Below, piece after piece: positions 45,285-54,396 of a DNA stretch of 64,000 bases. Location: NCBI RefSeq assembly GCF_003151075.1, contig NZ_CP029482.1, forward strand, positions 1,674,001 through 1,738,000, in the 5' to 3' direction. The notes beneath the pieces were generated by a model. The model was not told the DNA's origin. It saw nothing but the letters and a program-made list of their open reading frames with translations, and did no database searches. Origin of the DNA: Pseudomonas sp. 31-12. GTDB taxonomy: Bacteria; Pseudomonadota; Gammaproteobacteria; Pseudomonadales; Pseudomonadaceae. The translations under genes were made by a program, and so were the position numbers. The stretch's first letter is position 1; the number at the start of each line of letters is the position of its first letter.

Positions 45285-45728
45285 ATGCTCTGTCGAAAAC
45301 AGCTCCGCCGAATTCTTCTGATTGCAGTAGTGGGATTGTCTCTTGGTGCGTGCGTGCCCTATTCCGATGGAGGAGGCAGCTACTACAGTTCCGAGGTCTA
45401 TACCTCGCCAGCGCCCGCCTATTATTCCGGTGGCGGCCCTTATTATTCAGGCGGCGGGGGTTATTACACGCCGCCACGCCGGTACTACGCGCCACCTGCG
45501 CGGTATTACCAGCCTACACCGCGCTATTACCACCAGCCGCGGGTTTATCAACCGGCACCGCGTTATTACCAGTCGCAACGGGGCGACTACCGGTCCCATG
45601 GTTGGGACGGTCGGAACCGCGGCGGTTGGAGTAACGATAACCGTGGTCATGGCGGACGCAACAACCACGGCGGGAGAGGCGACCATAACGGTCGGGGCGA
45701 TCACGATGGCCGAGGCGGCCGTCGGTAA
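45285..45728 (+). CDS. Tyr-rich lipoprotein, paralogue of the preceding gene
   Basis: 147 residues, with signal MLCRKQLRRILLIAVVGLSL and lipobox LGAC. The mature part alternates Y-Y-x and P-x-R-Y-Y units (PRYYAPPARYYQPTPRYYHQ), followed by a disordered Arg/Gly/Asn/His tail (DGRNRGGWSNDNRGHGGRNN). CAGGAGGCCGCC before the ATG is identical to that of the upstream gene. Such Y-rich and R/G-rich mixtures resemble low-complexity phase-separating or crosslinked proteins; function is unknown. It is followed by a terminator at 45737. Confidence 0.8.
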   Translation: MLCRKQLRRILLIAVVGLSLGACVPYSDGGGSYYSSEVYTSPAPAYYSGGGPYYSGGGGYYTPPRRYYAPPARYYQPTPRYYHQPRVYQPAPRYYQSQRGDYRSHGWDGRNRGGWSNDNRGHGGRNNHGGRGDHNGRGDHDGRGGRR

Positions 45729-45736
45729 TCCTCTAC

Positions 45737-45768
45737 AAAAAAACGGCGCATGAAGCGCCGCTTTTTTT
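45737..45768. terminator. Bidirectional intrinsic terminator
   Basis: Core stem CGGCGC / GCGCCG with flanking A7 and T7 arms that can extend it. It lies between the Tyr-rich lipoprotein stop and the convergent enoyl-CoA hydratase stop. Confidence 0.88.
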
Positions 45769-45779
45769 ATGCCCTGATT

Positions 45780-46892
45780 TCAGTACTCCGACAGATCCGC
45801 CAGCGGATGCCGGCCTTCCCAGACCTTGTGGAAGTGCGCTTCCACCACCGCATCCGGCACTGTGTTGACGTCCTGCCAGTGCCAATGAGGTTTCTGATCC
45901 TTGTCGATCAACCGCGCCCGCACCCCCTCGCTGAACTCAGGATGACGGCAGCAGTTGAGGCTTATCGTGTATTCCATCTGAAAGACCTCTGCCAGCGACA
46001 TGTGCCGGGCGCGGACGATCTGTTCCCACACCAGATGCGCAGTCAGGGGCGAGCCTTCGGTCAGGGTTTTCGCCGCTCGGCTGAACAGCAGATCCGTATG
46101 GTCACGCAGATGGCTGATGGCTTTCCAGGCGCAGCGCACATCGGCAACGTCCAGCAGTTCATCGATTTGCTGGCGTCGCGGCAGCCACTGCGCTTCGGGC
46201 ATTTGCGCGACGGCTTCCTGCTGCAAGGCCTTGAGCAGACTGTTGAGCTGCATCGGCGTCTGTTCCTGCCAGTTCAATTGCAGCAAGCCTTCGATCAGCT
46301 CTTCTTGCTGTTCATCGAGCAGAAAACGGTCGGCCAGGTCCAGGTCGATCGCATCGCGACCGTTCATGTGCGCGCCGGTCAGTCCAAGAAACAACCCAAG
46401 CTTGCCGGGCAGCCGTGAGAGAAACCAACTGGCGCCGACATCGGGATAAAGACCGATACTGATCTCCGGCATCGCCAGACGGCTGCTCGGCGTGACAATT
46501 CGGATGCTCGCGCCTTGCAGCAGCCCCATGCCACCACCGAGCACATAACCATGGCCCCAGCAGATCAGCGGTTTGGGGAAGGTGTGCAGATTGAAGTCCA
46601 GGCGATATTCCGCCGCAAAGAAGTGCGCGGCCAAGGGTGGCACTTCCCCCGGGTGAGCGCGACAGGCCTCCACCAGGCTGCGCACTTCGCCGCCGGCGCA
46701 AAAGGCCTTGGCGCCATTGCCGCGCAACAAAACACAGACGATTTGCGGATCCTTGGCCCAGGCGTCCATCTGATCGCGCAGGGCGTTGATCATGGGCAGG
46801 GAAAGCGCGTTGAGCGACTTTTCGGCATCCAGGCTGGCGATGCCGATGCGCGCGCCGTCGATGCCGGTGAGTTCTTCGAAGTGCAGATTCAT
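45780..46892 (-). CDS. Enoyl-CoA hydratase/isomerase family protein (3-hydroxyisobutyryl-CoA hydrolase-like)
   Basis: 370 residues, crotonase fold: GNGAKAFCAGGEVRSL (oxyanion hole 1), GYVLGGGMGLLQGASIRI (oxyanion hole 2), MPEISIGLYPDVGASWFLSRL. The long C-terminal extension (KALQQEAVAQMPEAQ to SEGVRARLIDKDQKPHW) is the mark of HIBYL-CoA hydrolases of valine breakdown rather than of plain hydratases. EISIGLYPDVG contains the Glu used by hydrolases. It is a single gene, so the pathway cannot be confirmed from context. Confidence 0.88.
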   Translation of the reverse strand: MNLHFEELTGIDGARIGIASLDAEKSLNALSLPMINALRDQMDAWAKDPQIVCVLLRGNGAKAFCAGGEVRSLVEACRAHPGEVPPLAAHFFAAEYRLDFNLHTFPKPLICWGHGYVLGGGMGLLQGASIRIVTPSSRLAMPEISIGLYPDVGASWFLSRLPGKLGLFLGLTGAHMNGRDAIDLDLADRFLLDEQQEELIEGLLQLNWQEQTPMQLNSLLKALQQEAVAQMPEAQWLPRRQQIDELLDVADVRCAWKAISHLRDHTDLLFSRAAKTLTEGSPLTAHLVWEQIVRARHMSLAEVFQMEYTISLNCCRHPEFSEGVRARLIDKDQKPHWHWQDVNTVPDAVVEAHFHKVWEGRHPLADLSEY

Positions 46893-47024
46893 CGTGACCT
46901 CGATAGGGAATTTGAGCGTTCAGTATGATCGCTGTACAGGAAAGTGCCGGATCTGCGTCAGATCAATTGACAAGCGCGATGGGCTTTCCTAGGGTTCGCC
47001 CCATTGTTTTTGCCGGATGTAACC

Positions 47025-47717
47025 ATGACTGCTGACGACCGTATCAAACTCGAACCGGGCTGGAAGGAGGCGCTACGTGCCGAATTCGACCAGCCCTACA
47101 TGGCAGAGTTGCGTAATTTCCTGCAACAGGAGCGCGCGGCGGGCAAGGAGATCTATCCTCCTGGACCGATGATTTTCAACGCACTTAACTCCACGCCGCT
47201 GGACAAGGTCAAGGTCGTCATACTCGGCCAGGACCCGTATCACGGCCCGGGACAGGCTCATGGGTTGTGCTTCTCAGTGCAACCGGGTGTACCGGCGCCG
47301 CCGTCGCTAGTGAACATCTATAAAGAGTTGAAGCGCGACCTGAACATCGACATTCCCAATCATGGCTACCTGCAGAGTTGGGCGGATCAGGGCGTGTTGA
47401 TGCTCAACACCACGATGACGGTGGAGCGGGCCAATGCCAATGCGCACAAGGACAAGGGTTGGCAGTTTTTCACGGATCGGATCATTGAAGTGGTCAGCCA
47501 GCAGCAACCGCATCTGGTGTTCATGCTGTGGGGCGCCCATGCACAGAGCAAACAGAAACTGATCGATGCGACCAAGCACCTGGTGCTGACGTCGGTGCAT
47601 CCGTCACCGTTGTCCGCCTATCGCGGATTTCTGGGATGCGGGCATTTCAGCCGGACCAACAAGTTTCTTGAGCAGAATGGCGAGACGCCGATCGAGTGGC
47701 GGTTGCCGCCGGTTTGA
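47025..47717 (+). CDS. ung: Uracil-DNA glycosylase
   Basis: 230 residues of family 1 UDG. The catalytic water-activating motif is [18 protein letters not shown], the leucine-loop motif is [18 protein letters not shown], and [22 protein letters not shown] is also diagnostic. It excises uracil from DNA in base-excision repair. ATG 47025 is used; the frame is open to 47004. No operon partner: the next feature is a REPIN. Confidence 0.95.
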   Translation: MTADDRIKLEPGWKEALRAEFDQPYMAELRNFLQQERAAGKEIYPPGPMIFNALNSTPLDKVKVVILGQDPYHGPGQAHGLCFSVQPGVPAPPSLVNIYKELKRDLNIDIPNHGYLQSWADQGVLMLNTTMTVERANANAHKDKGWQFFTDRIIEVVSQQQPHLVFMLWGAHAQSKQKLIDATKHLVLTSVHPSPLSAYRGFLGCGHFSRTNKFLEQNGETPIEWRLPPV

Positions 47718-47736
47718 AGTGAAAGTGGTGAAAAAT

Positions 47737-47870
47737 TGTGGCGAGGGAGCTTGCTCCCGCTGGGCTGCGAAAAAGCCCCAAAGCAAGCAGCCTGATTTCT
47801 TCTTGCACACCGCATGCTCGGGTTTTACGACTGCTACGCAGCCGAGCGGGAGCATGCTCCCTCACCACAG
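47737..47870. repeat. Second-family REPIN, long form (GTGGCGAGGGAGCTTGCTCCC type)
   Basis: 134 bases: tgtggcgagggagcttgctc at left, an inner gctgcgaa...acgcagc hairpin, and gagcatgctccctcaccaca at right. The right arm has a two-base change. It shares its inner segments with the element at 54397. Confidence 0.85.
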
Positions 47871-47878
47871 GGGGTATG

Positions 47879-48919
47879 TCAGGGTTGTTCCGGCTCGCGA
47901 TTCCAATACCTGAACAACGGCTCCGCCAGAAACAACACGAACAACAACCGCATCACCTGCATTGCCGTCACCAGCGGTACCGACAATTGCAGGGTCTCCG
48001 CCGTCAGGCTCATCTCCGCAATGCCGCCGGGCATCATGCCCAACGTCAGCGAACGCAAATCCAGATGCGTCAGCGCACTCAATCCCAGTGCCGCCGCCGT
48101 AGCGATCAACATGGTCAGCACCGTGCCGATCAAGGTCCGTCCCATAAAGGAAGGCGCCCGACGGAAAAACTGCCGATTGAAGTGACAGCCCAAGCCGCTG
48201 CCGATCAGCCATTGGCCGATCTGGCTGCCACCATTGGGCAAGCCGATGTGCAAATCCCAACCAATGCTCACCGCCGCACTCACCAGCAACGGCCCGAACA
48301 GCCACGGATTGGGTTGACGAAGACGTTCCCAGAGCCAGGCCGCCAGCGCACCTGCCGGGAATAGAAGGGCCAGCCACCACCCATTCACGGTACTTGGGTG
48401 CAAGACTGGTGCGCCGTAACCCAACAAGTACTTGAAGGCTGCTGGCACGCACAGCACCACCACCAGCACCCGCAAACTTTGCCCCGCCGCCACGCGACTG
48501 AGCACCGCGCCATTACGTGCGCCGAGGTTGACCATCTCCCCGGAGCCGCCGGGCATGCTGGAAAAGAACGCGGTGGCGCGATCCTCCCCGGTGCGCCGCA
48601 TCAACCAGACCCCGACCACGGCGGACAGGCTGGTGATCAACGCACCGAAGAAGATCAAGCCGAAGTGACTCAACACCTGCTCCATCACCACCGGGGTGAA
48701 GTGCAGGCCGATACCGATGCCGACCACCCACTGGCCGCACTTGCGGCCTCCAGGGATTTCCGCCAATTGCCAGGGTGTCAGGCAGCGCACCAGGGTAATC
48801 GCCAGCAACGAGCCGACCATCCATGGCAGCGGCCAGCCGACAAGACTGGCGAGGTAACCGCCCAGCGCACCGACCAGCGGCGTACCCCACCAGGCGTTGA
48901 AGGGTGTCCGATCAGACAT
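47879..48919 (-). CDS. AbrB-family membrane protein (putative ammonia monooxygenase family)
   Basis: 346 residues with about nine to ten hydrophobic helices. Duplicated halves each hold a MPGG motif: FFSSMPGGSGEMVNLGAR in the first and LGMMPGGIAEMSLTAETL in the second; PFNAWWGTPLVGALGGYLASL opens the protein. The family is annotated as AbrB-type or ammonia monooxygenase and has no proven enzyme function. ATG 48919 overlaps the tctA stop (48912-48914) by eight bases, so it is translationally coupled to the tripartite transporter and may be a fourth component or accessory. Confidence 0.85.
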   Translation of the reverse strand: MSDRTPFNAWWGTPLVGALGGYLASLVGWPLPWMVGSLLAITLVRCLTPWQLAEIPGGRKCGQWVVGIGIGLHFTPVVMEQVLSHFGLIFFGALITSLSAVVGVWLMRRTGEDRATAFFSSMPGGSGEMVNLGARNGAVLSRVAAGQSLRVLVVVLCVPAAFKYLLGYGAPVLHPSTVNGWWLALLFPAGALAAWLWERLRQPNPWLFGPLLVSAAVSIGWDLHIGLPNGGSQIGQWLIGSGLGCHFNRQFFRRAPSFMGRTLIGTVLTMLIATAAALGLSALTHLDLRSLTLGMMPGGIAEMSLTAETLQLSVPLVTAMQVMRLLFVLFLAEPLFRYWNREPEQP

Positions 48920-50426
48920 CTGCGATAACGCGCCGCGCAACCGAACGTTTGCGCCAAATCCGCAGCAGCGGCATCAGCAACATGATGGCTGTCAGCACCC
49001 AGCAACCGAAGGTGATCGGGCTCGACCAGAGGATTTCCAGCGCACCGTTGGAGATCGACAGCGCACGACGCAGGTTCTGCTCCATCAAGCCACCGAGGAT
49101 GAAGCCCAGCAGCACGGGCGACAACGGGAAGTCTAGCTTGCGCAGGATGTAACCGAAGATGCCAATGCCGATCATCAGGAACAGGTCGAAGGTGGTGGCG
49201 TGCACCGCGTAGACGCCGATCCCGGTAATGATCGCGATCACCGGCACCAGCGCCCAGTTCGGCACGGCGAGGATGCGGGTGAAGATGCGGATCATCGGGA
49301 TGTTGAGGATCACCAGCATGACGTTGGCGACGAACAGCGAGGCGATCAGGCCCCAGACGATGTCCGGTTGTTGCTGGAACAACAGCGGGCCGGGGGTGAT
49401 GTTGTACAGCGACAGCGCGCCGATCATCACCGCTGTGGTCCCCGAACCTGGAACGCCGAGGGTCAGCATGGGCACCAGCGCGCCGCAGGCCGCACCGCCG
49501 ATGGCGGTTTCCGGTGCAGCGAGGCCGCGCATGTCACCTTGGCCGAACGTGCCTTTGTCGCCGGCGATGCGTTTTTCGGTCATGTAGGCCACGGCGCTGG
49601 CGAGGGTGGCGCCGGCGCCCGGCAACACGCCCATGATGAAGCCCAACAAGCCGCAACGGATGTTCACCACGAACACCGCCGACGCTTCCTTGAAGTTGAA
49701 CATCATCCGGCCGGTGGCTTTCACCGCTTCCTGGCCACGATGGGTTTTTTCCAGCAGCAAGAGAATTTCACTGATCGAGAACAGGCCCAACACCAGAACG
49801 ACGAACTGAATGCCGTCAGTCAAATGGATATTATCTCCGGTAAAACGGTACACACCGCTGTTGGCGTCGATGCCAACGGTCGACAGAAAAAGACCGATCA
49901 GCGCGGCAATGAACGTCTTCACCGGACGATCGCCGGCCATGCCGCCAAGGCAGACAATCGCGAACACCATCAACACGAAATATTCTGCCGGACCGAAGGC
50001 AATCGCCCATTTCGCCAGCAATGGCGCGAACAGCACCATGCCGCAGGTGGCGATGAACGCACCGATGAACGAACTCCACGCCGATAACGACAGCGCCACA
50101 CCGGCCAGGCCTTTGCGGGCCATCGGGTAGCCGTCGAGAGTCGTCATGACAGTGGAGGCTTCGCCCGGGATGTTCAGCAGGATCGAGCTGATCCGCCCGC
50201 CGTATTCGCAGCCCAGATATACCGCCGCCAACAGGATCAGGGCCGACTCCGGTGGCAGGCCCAGGGCGAACGCGATCGGGATCAACAACGCCACGCCATT
50301 GATCGGGCCCAGGCCGGGCAGCAGGCCGACAACGGTACCGATCAGGGTGCCGCAGAGCGCGGTCACCAGGTTATACGGGGTCAGCGCAACGCCGAAGCCC
50401 TGACCCAAATAGCCAAGAGTATCCAT
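48912..50426 (-). CDS. tctA: Tripartite tricarboxylate transporter permease TctA
   Basis: 504 residues with about twelve membrane helices, as expected for the large TctA component. Signature GTLIGTVVGLLPGLGPINGVALLIPI (about 26-50) and GVLPGAGATLASAVAYMTEKR (about 265-285) are the two internal TctA repeats; YGGRISSILLNIPGEAST also fits. It moves citrate-like acids into the cell with TctB and the periplasmic TctC. Overlap with the AbrB gene and a one-base gap to tctB show one transcript. Confidence 0.93.
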   Translation of the reverse strand: MDTLGYLGQGFGVALTPYNLVTALCGTLIGTVVGLLPGLGPINGVALLIPIAFALGLPPESALILLAAVYLGCEYGGRISSILLNIPGEASTVMTTLDGYPMARKGLAGVALSLSAWSSFIGAFIATCGMVLFAPLLAKWAIAFGPAEYFVLMVFAIVCLGGMAGDRPVKTFIAALIGLFLSTVGIDANSGVYRFTGDNIHLTDGIQFVVLVLGLFSISEILLLLEKTHRGQEAVKATGRMMFNFKEASAVFVVNIRCGLLGFIMGVLPGAGATLASAVAYMTEKRIAGDKGTFGQGDMRGLAAPETAIGGAACGALVPMLTLGVPGSGTTAVMIGALSLYNITPGPLLFQQQPDIVWGLIASLFVANVMLVILNIPMIRIFTRILAVPNWALVPVIAIITGIGVYAVHATTFDLFLMIGIGIFGYILRKLDFPLSPVLLGFILGGLMEQNLRRALSISNGALEILWSSPITFGCWVLTAIMLLMPLLRIWRKRSVARRVIADV

Positions 50427-50427
50427 A

Positions 50428-50886
50428 TCAGTTCTCCAGAACGTCGAGTACGCCCAAGGGCAGTGGCACGTCCATCAACTTGTCGAACAGCAGGTAAAGA
50501 CCGATGGCCATCAGGCTGATGATCACCGCGCTCGGTAGCCAGCGGCCGCCATACAGGCGAGCCATGGGGACGCCGATCAGAATGCTGGCGACGATGAAAC
50601 CAAGGGGTTCGAAGGTGCCGGCGAACACCAGCAACAACACCACACAGATGCCGATCTTGATCAGCGTTTCACGGTCCAGTTTCGGGTCGTCGTCGCTGTG
50701 GATGATCGGCGTCGGCCGAAACGCCATGTACAGCAAGCCGAGCCCCATCAAACCGAGCATCAGTAGCGGAAACGCGCGAGGGCCGACCGGTTCGTAGGAA
50801 AAAGCCGCCTGGTACGGCCAGGCCATCAGTGCCAGGCCGACACAGGCCAGCAACAGCACCGAAGCAAAAATGCGTTGTAAGAGCAT
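50428..50886 (-). CDS. tctB: Tripartite tricarboxylate transporter small subunit TctB
   Basis: 152 residues with four membrane helices (LLLACVGLALMAWPYQAAF, LMLGLMGLGLLYMAF, IGICVVLLLVFAGTF, IISLMAIGLYLLF) and the PVGPRAFPLLM motif of TctB. ATG 50886 is chosen because CAGGAG lies seven bases before it; the frame is open to 50904. It lies between tctC and tctA with a one-base gap to tctA. Confidence 0.9.
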   Translation of the reverse strand: MLLQRIFASVLLLACVGLALMAWPYQAAFSYEPVGPRAFPLLMLGLMGLGLLYMAFRPTPIIHSDDDPKLDRETLIKIGICVVLLLVFAGTFEPLGFIVASILIGVPMARLYGGRWLPSAVIISLMAIGLYLLFDKLMDVPLPLGVLDVLEN

Positions 50887-50946
50887 GGGAAACTCCTGTG
50901 CCACGGCCCCGCCAATCGGGGGGCCGCAGCCGCTAGACAGAGGCGA

Positions 50947-51924
50947 TCACTGGATCAGGCCGAACTCTTTGGCCAGCACTTTGTAGTCGGCAACCTGCTT
51001 CTTCACGTAGGTGTCCAGCTCCGGGCCGGTCATGGCGAACGGGAAGAGCTCGCGCTGATCGCGCAGCTTGGCGAAGTCTTCGGACGCCAGCAGTTTGTCG
51101 AAGGCCTCTTTCCACCAGGCGTAGTCTTCGTCACTGACTTTTGGCCCGAGGTAGAAACCGCGAACCACTGGCCAGACGATGTCGTAGCCTTGCTCTTTGG
51201 CGGTTGGAATGTCTTTCATTTCCGGCTCGTCCAGACGCTTCTCGGAGAACACGGCCAGCAGGCGCATGTCGCCGCTCTGGATGTGAGGCATGGAGTCGGA
51301 GATGTCGGTGCTGCCGACCTGGATGTGGCCGCCAAGCAGGGCGGTGGCGATTTCACCGCCGCCTTCGAGGGCGACGTAACGCAGGTCGCGCGGGTTGATC
51401 CCGGCGGCCTTGGCGATCAACGCGGTCTGCATCCAGTCCTGGCTGCCGACGGTGCCGCCGGAACCAATCACCACTTTGCTCGGATCTTTCTTCAGTGCCT
51501 GCACCAGATCGTCCAGGGACTTGTAGGGCGAATCGCTTTTCACCGCGATGGCGCCATAGCTGGTACCGACGGCGGCCAGCCAGCGAACGTTGGTTTCATC
51601 GAAACGACCGAACTTGCCTTGGGCCAGGTTCAGCAGCGAACCGCTGGACCACGCCACCAGCGTACCGGCATCCGCCGGACGTTGAGCGACCACCGCGTTG
51701 TACGCCACCGCGCCGACACCGCCGGGCATGTAGGTCACGCGCATCGGTTTGGTCAGCAGTTTTTCGTTCACCAGCGCGCTTTGCGCCAGTTTGCAGGTCA
51801 GGTCGAAACCGCCACCCGGTGAGGCCGGGGCGATGCATTCAGGGCGTTTTGGCTCGGCCATCAGTTGGCCGGCGAACAGCATGCAGCTGGCGGCGAGGGC
51901 GAAACGGCGCAGTGATCGATTCAT
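50947..51924 (-). CDS. tctC: Tripartite tricarboxylate transporter substrate-binding protein TctC
   Basis: 325 residues, a Bug/TctC-type periplasmic receptor with signal MNRSLRRFALAASCMLFAGQ and cleavage after LMA. The family PASPGGGFDLTCKL loop near residue 33, MRVTYMPGGVGAVAYNAV and IGSGGTVGSQDWM contact carboxylates. ATG 51924 follows GGAGACAACA; the frame is open to 52008, but the extra residues are not a signal peptide. First gene of the tct operon. The substrate (citrate, tricarballylate or another acid) is not fixed by sequence. Confidence 0.92.
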   Translation of the reverse strand: MNRSLRRFALAASCMLFAGQLMAEPKRPECIAPASPGGGFDLTCKLAQSALVNEKLLTKPMRVTYMPGGVGAVAYNAVVAQRPADAGTLVAWSSGSLLNLAQGKFGRFDETNVRWLAAVGTSYGAIAVKSDSPYKSLDDLVQALKKDPSKVVIGSGGTVGSQDWMQTALIAKAAGINPRDLRYVALEGGGEIATALLGGHIQVGSTDISDSMPHIQSGDMRLLAVFSEKRLDEPEMKDIPTAKEQGYDIVWPVVRGFYLGPKVSDEDYAWWKEAFDKLLASEDFAKLRDQRELFPFAMTGPELDTYVKKQVADYKVLAKEFGLIQ

Positions 51925-52200
51925 TGTTGTCTCCACGGGAGTTTTTGTTTTTGGGGATGTTTCAGGTGCGGCGGTTTCGCGCCGTGCAGCCGGTATCGGC
52001 GCTGACAAGCGTGAACGATGGGGATTGAAAAAACGGGCGGGGCGGGTATACCTGAAGCTGTCTGGCCAGCATGGTGCAGTACCTCGTTATTGTTCTTATT
52101 GGCGAAAACGCATCAAGGCGTTTTTCGGGAGCTACATTTCAAAGCACGATCGGCTGGTCCGCAGTCGAAACCATCCGTGGGCCGACTCTAACGGGCCAAC

Positions 52201-52237
52201 CTTTCATTAACCTTTCAATTGGCTTTCACAGTTTTCA
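52201..52237. promoter_or_regulatory. Direct repeats at 11-base steps in the tctC-tctD intergenic region
   Basis: CTTTCA occurs at 52201, 52212 and 52223, exactly 11 bases apart, followed by degenerate TTTTCA at 52232. Repeats with one helical turn of spacing are the usual binding pattern of OmpR-family response regulators such as the TctD encoded 80 bases downstream. The rest of the 391-base gap (51925-52315) shows no open frame. Confidence 0.6.
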
Positions 52238-52315
52238 GGCTTCACAGCAGCGGATGCGGCTGTAAACTCCGCGCCAAAGAATGGCGTCGACCATCCCTGA
52301 ATGAGGTAAAGATCC

Positions 52316-52987
52316 ATGCGTGTTCTGCTCGTCGAAGACCATCTGCAGCTCGCCGAAAGCGTCGCCCAGGCGCTCAAGAGCACCGGGCTGACCGTGGATG
52401 TGCTGCACGACGGCGTGGCGGCCGACCTGGCCTTGAGCAGCGAGGAGTACGCGGTGGCGATCCTTGATGTCGGCCTGCCGCGCATGGATGGATTCGAAGT
52501 GCTGGCGCGCCTGCGAGCCCGGGGCAAGAACCTGCCGGTGCTGATGCTGACCGCCCGCAGCGACGTCAAGGACCGGGTTCACGGGCTCAACCTCGGCGCC
52601 GACGATTACTTGGCCAAGCCGTTCGAACTGACCGAACTCGAAGCCCGGGTCAAAGCCTTGTTGCGGCGCAGTGTGCTGGGCGGTGAGCGTCAGCAGCGCT
52701 GCGGCGTGCTGGCCTATGACCTGGACACTCGTCGCTTCACCCTCGGTGAAGAATTGCTGACCCTGACCTCCCGCGAACAGGCAGTCCTCGAAGCGTTGAT
52801 CGCCCGGCCCGGTCGGGTGATGAGCAAAGAGCAACTGGCCTCTCAGGTGTTTGGCCTGGATGAGGAAGCCAGCCCGGATGCCATCGAAATCTACGTCCAC
52901 CGCCTGCGCAAGAAACTCGACGGTCAACCGGTCGCCATCGTGACCTTCCGTGGCCTCGGCTATTTGCTGGAAAGCCGCGATGCATAA
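52316..52987 (+). CDS. tctD: OmpR-family response regulator TctD
   Basis: 223 residues: a receiver domain with phospho-acceptor Asp51 (AILDVGLPRMDGFE), acidic pocket EDH at 7-9 and Lys in GADDYLAKPF, then a winged-helix Trans_reg_C domain (about 125-220, DPDAIEIYVHRLRKKLDG-type). ATG 52316 has TGAGGTAAAGATCC before it. It overlaps the sensor gene by eight bases. Divergent from tctC, hence named by context and family as TctD, the regulator of tricarboxylate uptake. Confidence 0.92.
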   Translation: MRVLLVEDHLQLAESVAQALKSTGLTVDVLHDGVAADLALSSEEYAVAILDVGLPRMDGFEVLARLRARGKNLPVLMLTARSDVKDRVHGLNLGADDYLAKPFELTELEARVKALLRRSVLGGERQQRCGVLAYDLDTRRFTLGEELLTLTSREQAVLEALIARPGRVMSKEQLASQVFGLDEEASPDAIEIYVHRLRKKLDGQPVAIVTFRGLGYLLESRDA

Positions 52988-54368
52988 GCCCAGCAGCCTG
53001 CGCTGGCGGTTGTTGTGGCACCTCGCGCTGTTGCTGGTGGTGTTAATGCTGGCCAGTGGTTTGAGCGCGTACTGGAATGGTCGCGAAGCCGCTGACACGG
53101 CGTATGACCGGACTCTGCTGGCGTCGGCGAGGACCATCGCCGCCGGCGTATCCCAGCGCGATGGCAGTCTCAGTGCCGATGTGCCTTACGTGGCCCTCGA
53201 TACGTTTGCATACGACAGCGCCGGGCGGATTTTCTACCTGGTCAACGACATCAATCAGAAGCTGATTTCCGGTTACGAACACCTCCCGCCACCGCCCCCG
53301 GGAACGCCGCGTACCGATGACTATCCGGCACTGGCGAGCTTCTATAACGCTCAATACCGTGGGCAGAACGTACGCGTGGTGAGCCTGCTCAAACCCGTGA
53401 GCGAACCGACCATGAACGGCATGGCGGAAATCCGCGTGGCGGAGACCGACGAAGCGCGGGTCGCGATGGCCCGCAGTCTGGCAGCGGACACGTTGCTGCG
53501 TTTGGGCATGCTGGCGGTCGGTGCGTTGTTGATGGTGTGGTTTGCGGTCAGCGCGGCGTTGCGTCCGCTGGAGCGCTTGCGCACGGCGGTGGAGGAGCGT
53601 CAGTCGGATGATTTGCGGCCATTACCACTGGTGGAAGTGCAGCATGAATTGTGGCCGCTGGTGCGCGCGCTCAATCACTTTACCGAGCGTCTGCGTGGGC
53701 AGTTCGAGCGACAGGCGCAGTTCATCGCCGATGCCGCCCATGAACTGCGTACGCCGTTGGCGGCGCTCAAGGCGCGACTGGAACTGGGCCTGCGTTCAAA
53801 CGAACCGCAAACCTGGCGCAGCACCCTGGAAACCGCTGCCCAAGGCACCGACCGTCTGACTCACCTGGCCAATCAATTGCTTTCGCTGGCGCGAGTAGAA
53901 AACGGGGCTCGGGCGATTGCCGAGGGCGGCGCGCAGTTGTTGGACCTGAGTCAGTTGGCGCGCGAACTGGGCATGGCCATGGCGCCGTTGGCCCATGCGC
54001 GCGGCGTAGCCTTGGCGCTGGAAGCGGACGAGCCGGTGTGGCTGCGCGGCGAGCCGACGCTGTTGAACGAATTGCTGAGCAATCTGGTGGACAACGCCCT
54101 CGCTCACACGCCGCCGGGCGGCAATGTGATTTTGCGAGTCACGGCGCCGGCGGTGCTGGAGGTCGAGGACGACGGACCGGGGATTCCCATCGATGAGCGG
54201 GATCGGGTGTTCGAGCGCTTTTACCGGCGTAATCAGCAGGTCGCTGGCTCGGGGTTGGGGTTGGCGATTGTCGGTGAGATCTGTCGCGCGCACCTGGCGC
54301 AGATCAGCCTGCACGATGGTGAGTCGGCGGGGTTGAAGGTGCGGGTGAGTTTTATTGCGGGGGAGTGA
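52980..54368 (+). CDS. tctE: Sensor histidine kinase TctE
   Basis: 462 residues: membrane helix 1 (LLWHLALLLVVLMLASGLSA, about 12-31), a periplasmic 2CSK_N domain (about 35-165), membrane helix 2 (LGMLAVGALLMVWFAVSAAL, about 167-186), HisKA with phosphorylatable His in FIADAAHELRTPLAAL and HATPase_c (NLVDNALAHTPPGG, DDGPGIP, GSGLGLAIV). It senses a tricarboxylate and phosphorylates TctD. The start ATG 52980 overlaps the tctD stop by eight bases. A long-form second-family REPIN follows. Confidence 0.92.
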   Translation: MHKPSSLRWRLLWHLALLLVVLMLASGLSAYWNGREAADTAYDRTLLASARTIAAGVSQRDGSLSADVPYVALDTFAYDSAGRIFYLVNDINQKLISGYEHLPPPPPGTPRTDDYPALASFYNAQYRGQNVRVVSLLKPVSEPTMNGMAEIRVAETDEARVAMARSLAADTLLRLGMLAVGALLMVWFAVSAALRPLERLRTAVEERQSDDLRPLPLVEVQHELWPLVRALNHFTERLRGQFERQAQFIADAAHELRTPLAALKARLELGLRSNEPQTWRSTLETAAQGTDRLTHLANQLLSLARVENGARAIAEGGAQLLDLSQLARELGMAMAPLAHARGVALALEADEPVWLRGEPTLLNELLSNLVDNALAHTPPGGNVILRVTAPAVLEVEDDGPGIPIDERDRVFERFYRRNQQVAGSGLGLAIVGEICRAHLAQISLHDGESAGLKVRVSFIAGE

Positions 54369-54396
54369 ATATTTTACCTGCGGCGAGGGGGCTTGC

